DNA from: Fimbriimonadaceae bacterium | GTDB taxonomy: Bacteria > Armatimonadota > Fimbriimonadia > Fimbriimonadales > Fimbriimonadaceae | NCBI GenBank assembly: GCA_023957775.1 | Contig: JAMLGR010000008.1 | Coordinates: forward strand, 1 to 64,000 | DNA: 64,000 nucleotides | Direction of reading: 5' to 3' | In this document: positions 18,001-24,731 of the stretch, piece after piece | Layout: each line of letters starts with the position of its first letter | How positions within the stretch are numbered: the stretch's first letter is position 1 | Notes under the pieces: model-generated | Databases searched by the model: none | The model's input: only the letters and a program-made list of their open reading frames with translations | What the model was told of the DNA's origin: nothing | Translations under genes and position numbers: made by a program

Positions 18001-20133
18001 ACGCTCCGCGGCAGCGAACTGGGGGTCGGGGATCTGCGCCCACGCAAGGGGACTCTCACCCTGACCGGCACCGCGACCACTCCCGAGGGCGAGGAGATCA
18101 CCACGGACCCCGTGGATGTGGCGCTGACCCTGGGCATGATCGGTCTGAGCGTGACGCCGGCGACCATCACCCTGCCGCTCGATCCCGACACGCAGCCTGC
18201 CACCGAGTTTCGCGTCCGGGTGTTGGACTACGACGAGGAAGCGAAGACCTTCGTCGGCAACCCCGACGCGCTTCAAAACCTGGAGATGGAGCCGTGGGAG
18301 GACGGCGACGCGCAGGGAGGGGCGAACACGTTCGTCGGCGCGCAGGTCGAGCTTGCGTTCGTGCGCCACGAGGGGACCGGCCCCGACGGGGCGGCGGTTT
18401 GGTCCGTGAAGCAGGCGATCATGATTCCAGCCGCGGAGCCGCTGGACGCCTACCGCACGCTCCGTGCGGCGTGCGGGCCCTCCGACCTCGCCGCATTGTT
18501 CGAGGTGAGGCAGAAGTTCGTGGCGCCGGTCGATCCCGCTTCGGCCGAGGCGGAGCTGATTCGGACCGAGCAAGAGAACTGCCGGAAGATCCTCAAGTAC
18601 CTGCCCGAGGGAGATCTTCGGACCCGGTTCGAGCAGATGATCGAGCGGGACGCCAAGGCCTTGGGGGCCGAGGGGCTTTACCACCTCCGACACCAGATCT
18701 GGGACGCCGCGCGCGCGGCGCTGGCGCTCGAAGCGGAAAGCTACTTGGCCAGCGCTCGGGTGTATCAAGCGGTCGAGACGTCGCTTGATTGGGTGAACTA
18801 CCTCTGCGGCCTGATCGTGCAGGGGATGTCGTCGGTGCTGGTCCCGTTCCCCGGCGACTTCGCCGTGGGCATCCTCTACCAAGCGATCCCCGACCTGGTG
18901 AACGCGGTCTTCGCTGGCAAGTCCGCGGAGAAGTGGGCCCACGAATGGATGGAGGGAATGATCGCGGGGGCGCCGGGCATGGCTCTCGACGTGGGGCTCG
19001 GCCAGGTCGCGAACCTCGAAAAGCTGTTCATGAAGGGCATGCTCGAGTACGGCGAGCCCCGCAAGGCCGCGGGCATGGCGTGCCTCATCTACTGGGAGGT
19101 CCGGTTCCTTCGCTACCAGGTCACCACCAAGCCCAACGGCGATCCGTTCTCGCTGAAGGAATCCGTGCTGAACGGATTGCGCGACCTGGCCGAAGAGATC
19201 ATCACGACGGGCATCGGGCACAAGACGAAGGCCGCGATGGGCGGCGATCTTCCGGCCCACGCCCGGAGCGATGGAGACGACGATCCCGACTCGACGAAGT
19301 ATCGGCCCAGCGACGATCCGCCCGACCTCGCGGGCATGCCGGACGCGAACGTTCGAGCCGCGCAGGAGATCGCGGCCAAACACGGTGTCGACATCTACCT
19401 TCGCCCGACGAACCCGGCGGCGAAGGCGCTGCTCGAGGCGGGGGCCCATCCCAAGCCCGAGAAGATCAAGATGAAGACGATCAACGAGCTTGACATTCAG
19501 CTCGGCCGCAATCCGGCCGACCTCGGCAAGGCGGGCTACTTCGACCCAGGGGGCAAACCGGCCCGAGGCGACCTGTCCAGTTCGCAGTACAACGATCTTC
19601 TCGAACGGTGGAAGCAGCGCAAGGCGGAGTTCAACAACTACCAGTCGGAGATTGCAGACCTCAAGTCCAAGGGCTACACCGTCGACGATAAGGGAGTGCT
19701 TCTGCACCCGGACGGCAAGCCGTTCACCGGCGACCACGACGTGTTCGACGTTAGGTCGAAAGACGGCGGGCCGATTCCGAAAGACAAGTACGATGCGGTG
19801 ATGGCCGATCTCAAGAAGCCGCCGTTCAACGCCCAACACGACGGCCATCGGCAGTGGGACTACAGCAACCTGAGCCGGGAGCCCGGCCCCGACGGAGCCG
19901 CGTCCAAGTGGGAGAAGGCCAATACCGTGGACACGAAGATCCTCGATTCCCATGCGACCACCCGGTCCGACGGCAAGCCGGGCGAGTCCTTGATCCGCAT
20001 CCGTTCGGACGGCAACATCGACTCGCAGAACTACAACCAGTGGGCGCGGCCCGACACCTTCAACGCAAGCCAGCAGGCGGGGCAGTCGGCGACGGCGTCG
20101 TCGCGGCATCAAGCGGAGGAGGGAGACCAGTGA
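15079..20133 (+). CDS. Giant multidomain membrane protein with adenylyl-cyclase-toxin-like C-terminus
   Basis: 1684 residues. Residues 1-225 hold three repeats, each a SHOCT-like helical pair plus a Trp-rich motif (TWLRWDGAQW, AWLRWNGKAW, GWLRWDGGQW, recalling DUF2510). About seven membrane segments follow (residues 255-505), then an acidic stretch and several Ig-like beta domains (about 550-1115), a helical region (1115-1410), and a C-terminal segment (1410-1684). This last part has VDIYLRPTNPAAKALLEAGA, K1459 and K1466 spaced by seven, KTINELD, TGDHDVFD with D1552 and D1554, and a His-rich QHDGH at 1586. This matches the order of the catalytic residues of EF/CyaA/ExoY adenylyl cyclase toxins, in a shorter version. 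ATG at 15079 has AAGGAGG nine bases upstream. Toxin activity is inferred. Confidence 0.7.
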   Translation: MANAFREAEKHLAHLEREHAAGRLDAAAFQASLGALRATDSAGATWQLGADGTWLRWDGAQWVAGDPHGDAFDDLAARFRFLRAQRDGGQIDDAAYAAAAGALRVREADGSEWSVHPDSGAWLRWNGKAWQEAEPPRRGADGRPAVRPSAFTEFEELYRGILEQHQKGAMGAEEFEDRVAKLRLVDEQGAWWQLSPETGGWLRWDGGQWAPAEPPRETTSTVGPARKFAQTVAESTREELKSTAKSLPRMIFRIVLSRAIMFAVSYFAATYLHAYWTGYENNGIRDDGGPWSPWLFLTQSKHGNSYAYIWGMGGMLLGSFVQGAISRGPLKGVIGTLRSPFALISRLKSTGKLGWGAMALGAGAALLVGSRLAVNPQANLMMAVGFLFMGAGKPGYYVARFLYGIVRRVAAPSVAGLKGKVPVDLRVVQMAMVGVSPGFYLASRIPADKLLIFGAALAAVGVWVTFVAGKPRLSQGTAATMLLGGVFGLFVMIVIDWLHPLVAHADDAGKDEFSGNPDDYWKTEGGRLLEHSKPAGEAAAVGSALGTDDTDEEGEEDEYSYSLTLDPYTMTMTESGEDVVRAHVNVSGPDPDECSNQEMSMNAAIEMLVTGNIVDWFTSTVEADSSGATCRFYVEVPEDPSERRGPNIAYITASVQSPRGTITARCRINMEVEGDYAISMDNEVQVKANESNGALYAFVECNDPALDPAAQLEKTRQLAPNIRFVVTGEQATWVGGPGEIEGYVTGDGKEIPIAPLVPLEDVGASPPFSAEVEVSCEVPLVGVLSKGGRIVIDPPDWFIEMVPIKDTLVCDFKDAAQFKVRVIPMDSSKMSLYGGEGGNQLNQYLQVRAEGSNAQYATIEEAESDGEFRTYNVKMSESAAGATLNDPTLQIVAEATLTGSTLTQNLTINLSGKASLEVEEQSVGLRAGGAPVAVHAKIKDGGDLEWGLKVEITGIGEVEPEGPPEVTGKNAFTLTLRGSELGVGDLRPRKGTLTLTGTATTPEGEEITTDPVDVALTLGMIGLSVTPATITLPLDPDTQPATEFRVRVLDYDEEAKTFVGNPDALQNLEMEPWEDGDAQGGANTFVGAQVELAFVRHEGTGPDGAAVWSVKQAIMIPAAEPLDAYRTLRAACGPSDLAALFEVRQKFVAPVDPASAEAELIRTEQENCRKILKYLPEGDLRTRFEQMIERDAKALGAEGLYHLRHQIWDAARAALALEAESYLASARVYQAVETSLDWVNYLCGLIVQGMSSVLVPFPGDFAVGILYQAIPDLVNAVFAGKSAEKWAHEWMEGMIAGAPGMALDVGLGQVANLEKLFMKGMLEYGEPRKAAGMACLIYWEVRFLRYQVTTKPNGDPFSLKESVLNGLRDLAEEIITTGIGHKTKAAMGGDLPAHARSDGDDDPDSTKYRPSDDPPDLAGMPDANVRAAQEIAAKHGVDIYLRPTNPAAKALLEAGAHPKPEKIKMKTINELDIQLGRNPADLGKAGYFDPGGKPARGDLSSSQYNDLLERWKQRKAEFNNYQSEIADLKSKGYTVDDKGVLLHPDGKPFTGDHDVFDVRSKDGGPIPKDKYDAVMADLKKPPFNAQHDGHRQWDYSNLSREPGPDGAASKWEKANTVDTKILDSHATTRSDGKPGESLIRIRSDGNIDSQNYNQWARPDTFNASQQAGQSATASSRHQAEEGDQ

Positions 20134-21206
20134 GATTGCGCGACTCCAATCCGAAAGCCTACGACGCCTCGGCGCGACGCACGCTTCTGGACGCCTACTT
20201 CGAGGCCCTCGAGCGGATGCGCTCGGAGCAGGAGACGTCGGACGCGAAACCGGAGACGGTGGCCGAGTTGGGAGCGCTTTGGGACCGGTACGTCGAAGGC
20301 ACGCCTCGTCCCATGCTCTCGCGCTGTCCCTTCTCGAAAGAGGCCGTGCATCACTCGATCGACCCGTACGGCCTCGACGGCCTGTGGTGGGCGTTCGACT
20401 CCCCTGCGCGGCCGATCGAGACGTTGCCCCCGACGTTCTTCGCACTCACGGGAGCCGTGAAGCTGGGTTCCGATCGCGAGGCGATTCCCCTCCTGTGCAA
20501 GCCGGGCCCCGAAGTGCCGTTCGTGGTGCCGCGCGTGTTGCGCCACACGGCGGTGCGCGCGGTGGTCACCTCGCTTCCGATCGGTGCCCACACGGGTTTC
20601 CCGATCTTCTACTTCGCGAACCCCATCCCTTGGGATCTCGAGCGGGTGGACACGTGGGGCACGGGGCTGTACCGTTTCGAGACCCTCGAGGGACGCAACG
20701 CGTGGCACTCGAGCGGTTGGGAGCCAGAGGATTTCGACTTCGACCTCGCGCGTTGGATGAGGGCGGGAAAGCTGTTCTGGATCGATCCCGACGATCCCGA
20801 CGGCGGTTTGCGTGGGGATCCCGACGGTTGCCCGTTCTTGGACGTGCAGGGCCGTCGTCTGCCGATGAACCTGCAGGGAACCCAGGTGTGGGACGGGGTC
20901 ATCTTCTCGGAGCAGGAGTTGGAGGATGCGTTGGCCGCCACCGCGAGGGCCGATGTGCAGGCGGAGTTGGGGGCGCAGACCACCGGGAAGCCCGCCGACG
21001 AGACAGGACAGTCGGCGGCAAGCGGGACTCCGGGCGTCCCGGCAGAACCCGAGGCGCCCGTGGTGCCGGAACCGGCGCCTGAAGCATCACCGGAGTCGGA
21101 ACCCCCAACACAACCCGGACCGAAATTCTGCCGCGAGTGCGGCCAGCCGCTGCGCCCTGGAGCCAAGTTCTGCGGCAACTGCGGCACCCCCGTGCGTAGG
21201 GCATAG
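20130..21206 (+). CDS. Partner/candidate immunity protein with C-terminal zinc ribbon
   Basis: The 358-residue protein overlaps the stop of the giant gene (GTGA) and has a strong GGAGGAGGGAG upstream of GTG 20130. Residues 1-270 form a compact unknown domain with PMLSRCPFSKEAV, YGLDGLWWAF, PPTFFALTGAVKLG and PIGAHTGFPIFYFANPIPWD. A Pro/Glu linker follows, and a zinc ribbon ends the protein (KFCRECGQPLRPGAKFCGNC). There is no signal peptide or membrane segment, so it should be cytoplasmic. Its place directly after a toxin-like C-terminus is that of an immunity protein or chaperone; a structural partner is equally possible. The ribbon links it to the other zinc-ribbon genes nearby. Confidence 0.78.
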   Translation: MRLRDSNPKAYDASARRTLLDAYFEALERMRSEQETSDAKPETVAELGALWDRYVEGTPRPMLSRCPFSKEAVHHSIDPYGLDGLWWAFDSPARPIETLPPTFFALTGAVKLGSDREAIPLLCKPGPEVPFVVPRVLRHTAVRAVVTSLPIGAHTGFPIFYFANPIPWDLERVDTWGTGLYRFETLEGRNAWHSSGWEPEDFDFDLARWMRAGKLFWIDPDDPDGGLRGDPDGCPFLDVQGRRLPMNLQGTQVWDGVIFSEQELEDALAATARADVQAELGAQTTGKPADETGQSAASGTPGVPAEPEAPVVPEPAPEASPESEPPTQPGPKFCRECGQPLRPGAKFCGNCGTPVRRA

Positions 21207-21316
21207 ACCGGCGTGCTCGGAGGATCTCCGTGCGGTCTCATGGACGCGAAAGGCAGGACACCCCGCGCGCCCTGCCGGTGGCACAATAGGGTTGGGGAAG
21301 GAGCCGAGGTGCAACG

Positions 21317-22096
21317 ATGACATGGGTTCTCTTCTGTGGTTTCGAGGATCGCGAGGACGCCGAACGGGCGTTCGGCGCGCTCTTGGAGATGGGGATCGCG
21401 AGCGAGGATTTGGGTCTCGCTTCCCGGGCGAGGGGTTCTGCAGTCGCAGACCAAAGGCGGGCTCGGCGTCTGATCGACTCCGGGCAGACGCATCTGGAAG
21501 AGTTGCGCCTGGGCCGCAACCGGGCGGAGCGCGAGGGGGTCGAAGGCCTCGAATCCTCCATCGGAGCCGGCATCGGGACCGATTCCTACGACGACGACGT
21601 CTCGGGCGTCGAGGAGATGGACGAGGCGCAAGACGTGGCGGAGAACTTAGCCGAGCCGATCCAAGGGCGTTGGTACGGGCAGGACGAGCTGGAGGATGCC
21701 GAGCGGTTCGCTCGAGCCGGCACCGTCGATGCGTCGCGGCCACCTTCGCCTGCGTTTGGCGAGAGGGCAAGGAAGGGCACGCGCGCCGCGCGTCCATTCA
21801 CCCTGGGCGTGATGGGGCGCGCCTTGATTGCCGGCGATGGGCCCTTTGCGACGGAGATGCTGTCCGCAGAGGTGTCCGATCATCCGGACAACCCGGTGGT
21901 CGCCCTGCGTGCGAGTCTTTTCCGAGCCGGAGTCGCAGCGTCCGAGGCTGCCGCACTCACCCAAGTGTTTGAGGGAGGGGGTGCGGTGCTCGCCCTGACC
22001 GAGACTCCAGGGCGGACACCGATCGCAGAGTTGGAGCGGATGCTTGAGGAGTGGGGTGCTTCCCACGTGCAAACGGTTCGTCACAAAGTGCGTTGA
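21317..22096 (+). CDS. Hypothetical protein, stress-17M-like ends
   Basis: The 259-residue protein is not confidently recognised. The start (WVLFCGFEDREDAERAFGAL) and end (GGAVLALTETPGR, ELERMLEEWGA) resemble two halves of a small alpha/beta fold seen in general-stress 17M-type proteins. The middle is acidic (DDDVSGVEEMDEAQD) and probably disordered. No signal or membrane segment. AAGGAG lies about 15 bases before ATG 21317, and CACAAT at 21282-21287 could be its -10. It stands alone between the toxin-like locus and a convergent small gene. Confidence 0.6.
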   Translation: MTWVLFCGFEDREDAERAFGALLEMGIASEDLGLASRARGSAVADQRRARRLIDSGQTHLEELRLGRNRAEREGVEGLESSIGAGIGTDSYDDDVSGVEEMDEAQDVAENLAEPIQGRWYGQDELEDAERFARAGTVDASRPPSPAFGERARKGTRAARPFTLGVMGRALIAGDGPFATEMLSAEVSDHPDNPVVALRASLFRAGVAASEAAALTQVFEGGGAVLALTETPGRTPIAELERMLEEWGASHVQTVRHKVR

Positions 22097-22097
22097 T

Positions 22098-22319
22098 CTA
22101 CTCGTCGGCGTCGGGCAAGGCGTCCGGTTCGGACTCCAGCGCGGGCGGCGAGGCCATGCCCCCAAGCTGTTCGGTGCGCTCGTCGAGCAGCCGGAGGAGG
22201 GCCGATTCAGCCTCTTGGGCCGTCGCCCCTTCGGCGTTCAACCCAAGTTCTGGGCAGCGAGCCAAAAACACCCCGTCGGCTCGTTCGAGGATCTCGAGAT
22301 GCGAAGCGGGACTTCTCAT
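22098..22319 (-). CDS. Small HicB-like domain protein
   Basis: The 73-residue protein has the HicB/partial RNase-H-like signature: a short strand (HLEILERADGVFLARCPEL), then GLNAEGATAQEAESALLRLL, a helix. HicB antitoxins pair with the HicA RNase, but no HicA gene is adjacent and no DNA-binding tail is present, so this is more likely an orphan HicB-type protein. ATG at 22319 has GGAGG six bases upstream; the ATG at 22340 would place that site inside the gene. It ends one base from the convergent neighbour. Confidence 0.65.
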   Translation of the reverse strand: MRSPASHLEILERADGVFLARCPELGLNAEGATAQEAESALLRLLDERTEQLGGMASPPALESEPDALPDADE

Positions 22320-22409
22320 TGCGGACCTCCGTTGGGGCAAGGTGCCCCTGTTCCAATTGTAGACGCCTGGCCGGCTCCGGGCAAGTGCGGCGCCCTCCGA
22401 AGGGGCGGA

Positions 22410-23060
22410 CTACCGCACCGCGTAGGTTCGGAACCAGTCGCGTGCAAGCTCGACGGCTCGGGCGAGCGCCCCGGGTTCCTCGAAGAGCGGCGTGGCACCC
22501 GGTACGACCTGCATCTCCTTCACCGTTTGGGAGGGCATGCGCTGCATGGCATCCCGGGTAGCCAGCACCCCCTCGAGGTCGAGTCCGCCCACGAGAAAGA
22601 GCGTGGGGCACCTCACCTGCGGCAACGCGCCGGCGGCAAGATCCACCCGGCCCTCGTGCGAGACGAGCGCTCGAATTTCGGTTCCGAGGGTTTCGGCGGC
22701 CGCCAGGGCGGCTGCGGCTCCGGTGTTCGCACCGTAGAGGGCCATGGGGACGCGTTCCCCGACCGTCGCGAGTTCGGACCAGCGCACCGCCTCGACCAGG
22801 CGGCTGCTGAGCAGCGGTATGTCGGAGCGGTTCTGGTAGGCCCGATCTTCCTCCTCGGTGAGGAGGTCGAAGAGGAGCGTGCCGAATCCCGCCTCGATGA
22901 GCTGTTCGGCCACGAACCGGTCGTTCGCGCTGTGGCGGGTGCCGCTGTTGGCCTGGGCGAAGACGACAACGGGGTTGTCCCTCGTCGGTTCTTGGTACCA
23001 CCCATGCAGTCTCGCCGTGCTCAGGTGGAGGACGACGTCCCCTTGGTTGAGCTTCAGCAT
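22410..23060 (-). CDS. Degenerate alpha/beta-hydrolase (catalytic Ser and His replaced)
   Basis: The 216-residue protein has the dienelactone-hydrolase-like fold: VVVFAQANSGTRHSANDRFV, GFGTLLFDLLTEEED, then the nucleophile elbow and LFLVGGLDLEGVL. In this family the elbow reads G-x-S-x-G and a His follows VVPGAT. Here the elbow is GANTG, with Asn112 in place of Ser, and the His position is Pro191 (VVPGATPLFEEPG); only the acid Asp161 is kept. Both changes are clear in the DNA. It is therefore probably a non-catalytic binding protein or a decaying gene, though the frame is intact. AAGGAGG lies nine bases before ATG 23060. Confidence 0.85.
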   Translation of the reverse strand: MLKLNQGDVVLHLSTARLHGWYQEPTRDNPVVVFAQANSGTRHSANDRFVAEQLIEAGFGTLLFDLLTEEEDRAYQNRSDIPLLSSRLVEAVRWSELATVGERVPMALYGANTGAAAALAAAETLGTEIRALVSHEGRVDLAAGALPQVRCPTLFLVGGLDLEGVLATRDAMQRMPSQTVKEMQVVPGATPLFEEPGALARAVELARDWFRTYAVR

Positions 23061-23232
23061 GACGATGCGCCTCCTTGAGGCCGTCGATCGCAGCGGATGG
23101 TGACTCGCTTGCGCCCGCCGCCACGACCGGCCTCGGACACATCTTTAGATTGGAGCGGACCGCGCCGGAGCGCAAGTGATCATTTCTGAGGACGCCCAGG
23201 CGGGGACAACCCTGGGAAACTCAAAGAAGAAC

Positions 23233-23307
23233 TGGAGCGGGAGACGAGATTCGAACCCGCGACCCTCTCGTTGGCAACGAGATGCTCTACCACTGAGCTA
23301 CTCCCGC
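23233..23307 (-). tRNA. tRNA-Gly (anticodon GCC)
   Basis: The minus strand folds as a standard cloverleaf. The acceptor stem GCGGGAG (23307-23301) pairs with CTCCCGC (23243-23237). There is a D-arm AGCTCAGTGGTAGAGC, an anticodon stem CTCGT/ACGAG with loop TGCCA giving anticodon GCC, and the T-loop GGTTCGAATC. Discriminator T (U) is followed by a genome-encoded CCA at 23235-23233. Confidence 0.97.
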
Positions 23308-23358
23308 ACGGGAGACTCTTTATACCCCGGTTTCTCGCGCCGCGCAAGCGGGCTTGGG

Positions 23359-23364
23359 CATAAT
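23359..23364 (+). promoter_or_regulatory. -10 box CATAAT, leaderless start
   Basis: CATAAT ends six bases before GTG 23371, leaving no room for a Shine-Dalgarno. The same CATAATCGG string with the same spacing occurs before 24274. Confidence 0.6.
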
Positions 23365-23370
23365 CGGGGC

Positions 23371-24132
23371 GTGATCGATCCCACCGCGCTCCTCGAAGGC
23401 CTCGAACACGCCGCGCGGCGTGGGGGAGAAATCGCCCAAGAGGCTCGGCCGCGGATGGTGCGCGAACTCAAGCCCGACGGGAGCATCGTCACGAACGGGG
23501 ACCGCGAGGTGGAGACCTACCTTCGCGGCGATCTGGCCACCCTCGTCGAGCACTCGACGTTTTGGGGCGAGGAGTTCGGGTTTGCCGAACAGGGAAGCGG
23601 CGGGCTGTGGGTGCTCGACCCCATCGACGGAACGTCCAACTACTCTTACGGGTCGCCTCTGTGGGGCGTGAGCATCGCCCTGATCGTGGGCGATCGGATC
23701 GAAGCGGGGGCGGTGATGCTTCCCGATCTCGACGAGCTGTATCTGTGCGCGCGGGGCGGTGGCGTGACCGTCAATGGCGAACCCCTTGCTCCCATTCCCC
23801 CGGGGCCGATCGAGGCGTCCGAACTCGTGAGCTACAGCGACTATGTCGTCAAGGCGTGCCCGCGAAACGCCCTGCCTGGCAAGATGCGGTGCTCGGGCGC
23901 CTTCGTGGTCGACGGGACGTTCGTGCTGAGGCAGCGTCTTCGCGGACTCATCGGCCTGAGCGAGAAGCTGTACGACATGGCCGCCTGTGCCCTCATGGCC
24001 GAGGAGTTGGGTGCGGACGTCCGCTACGCCGACGGGCGGCCGCTGGACATCGGCGCACTCAAAGTGGATCGCAAGATCGCCGCGCCCTGGCTGATCTTTC
24101 CTCGGGATACCGGATTCTTGTTGGAGAGGTGA
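23371..24132 (+). CDS. Inositol monophosphatase-family phosphatase
   Basis: The 253-residue protein carries the metal-dependent phosphatase motifs of the IMPase/FBPase/CysQ family. These are LKPDGSIVTNGDREVE, GEEFG (metal-binding Glu), LDPIDGTSNYSYG (WxDPxDGT-type), and LYDMAACALMAEELGA in place of the usual WDxAAG. It removes phosphate from a sugar, inositol or nucleotide phosphate; which one is not decidable here (histidinol phosphatase is one option). GTG 23371 is fixed by the -10 box six bases upstream and by the family length. Confidence 0.9.
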   Translation: MIDPTALLEGLEHAARRGGEIAQEARPRMVRELKPDGSIVTNGDREVETYLRGDLATLVEHSTFWGEEFGFAEQGSGGLWVLDPIDGTSNYSYGSPLWGVSIALIVGDRIEAGAVMLPDLDELYLCARGGGVTVNGEPLAPIPPGPIEASELVSYSDYVVKACPRNALPGKMRCSGAFVVDGTFVLRQRLRGLIGLSEKLYDMAACALMAEELGADVRYADGRPLDIGALKVDRKIAAPWLIFPRDTGFLLER

Positions 24133-24247
24133 TATGGGAGTGCGCGCGCTTGCGCGTCGCCATTCCCAGCCGAGCTTGCTCGGCCAACGGAACTCGCGGC
24201 AAGCCGCTCGTGGACAGGGCGACGAGCAAGCTCGCGCACTCCCATAT
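24132..24247. repeat. 116-bp element with 30-bp terminal inverted repeats
   Basis: The ends, 24132-24161 and 24218-24247, are inverted copies matching at 28 of 30 positions, each starting ATATGGGAGTGCGCG. Inside lie two smaller hairpins, GCCGAGC/GCTCGGC (24169-24184) and GCGGC/GCCGC. It begins on the last base of the phosphatase stop codon. Size and structure suit a MITE or REP-like element; no target-site duplication is evident. Confidence 0.65.
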
Positions 24248-24261
24248 TCTGCCCACGCGGT

Positions 24262-24267
24262 CATAAT
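24262..24267 (+). promoter_or_regulatory. -10 box CATAAT, leaderless start
   Basis: CATAAT ends exactly six bases before GTG 24274, identical in sequence and spacing to the box at 23359. Confidence 0.6.
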
Positions 24268-24273
24268 CGGTAC

Positions 24274-24726
24274 GTGAGCAGCGACGATACTCTGGAGATG
24301 TTGAGGCGGGCGGGCGAGTGTCCGTTGTTCGACGGGCTGGGCGACCCCGATATGGAGCGGCTCTTGGCGATGGCCGAGCGCAAGTCCTTTGCCGACGGGG
24401 CCCCCGTCGTCCGCCACGGCGAGCGAGGCAGCGAACTCATGGTCATCCTCGCGGGTCGGTGCGAAGTGCGCAACTCCATGCACGATCTCATCACAGTGCT
24501 CGAGGCGGGCGCGCTTCTCGGCGAAGTGGGGTTCATCGACGGGGAAGGGCGATCCGCCAACGTCCTTGCCAGCGGTCCGGCCGAGGTGCTCGCCTTCCGC
24601 GAGGGCCTGCTGGACGCCTTGCGCGACACCCCCGAGCTGCGCGCCCAGTTCGTGCTCAACCTGGCGAAAATCCTCTGCCAGAAACTTCGGGCCACGACGA
24701 GGCTCGCCGAAGCAAGCTTCGTCTAG
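24274..24726 (+). CDS. Cyclic-nucleotide-binding domain protein without DNA-binding domain
   Basis: The 150-residue protein is a single cNMP-binding (CAP-effector) domain: CPLFDGLGDPDMERLLAMAE, VVRHGERGSELMVILAGRCEV, then GALLGEVGFIDGEGRSANVLA, which holds the phosphate-binding-cassette region. The canonical R-S/T pair of cAMP binders appears as RSANV. There is no Crp-type helix-turn-helix, so it should act through protein contacts. It ends five bases from the convergent mfd stop. A cyclic-nucleotide-binding protein lies about 4 kb from a predicted adenylyl-cyclase-like domain; any link is speculative. Confidence 0.88.
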   Translation: MSSDDTLEMLRRAGECPLFDGLGDPDMERLLAMAERKSFADGAPVVRHGERGSELMVILAGRCEVRNSMHDLITVLEAGALLGEVGFIDGEGRSANVLASGPAEVLAFREGLLDALRDTPELRAQFVLNLAKILCQKLRATTRLAEASFV

Positions 24727-24731
24727 GTGGT

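Noticed and set aside
15040-20445. 1801-codon open frame on the minus strand
   Set aside because: It is antisense to the giant plus-strand gene and arises from GC-rich third codon positions; it has low-complexity Arg/Gly/His composition and no motif.
22098-22319. HicAB toxin-antitoxin pair
   Set aside because: A HicB-like domain is present, but no HicA-like gene lies on either side.
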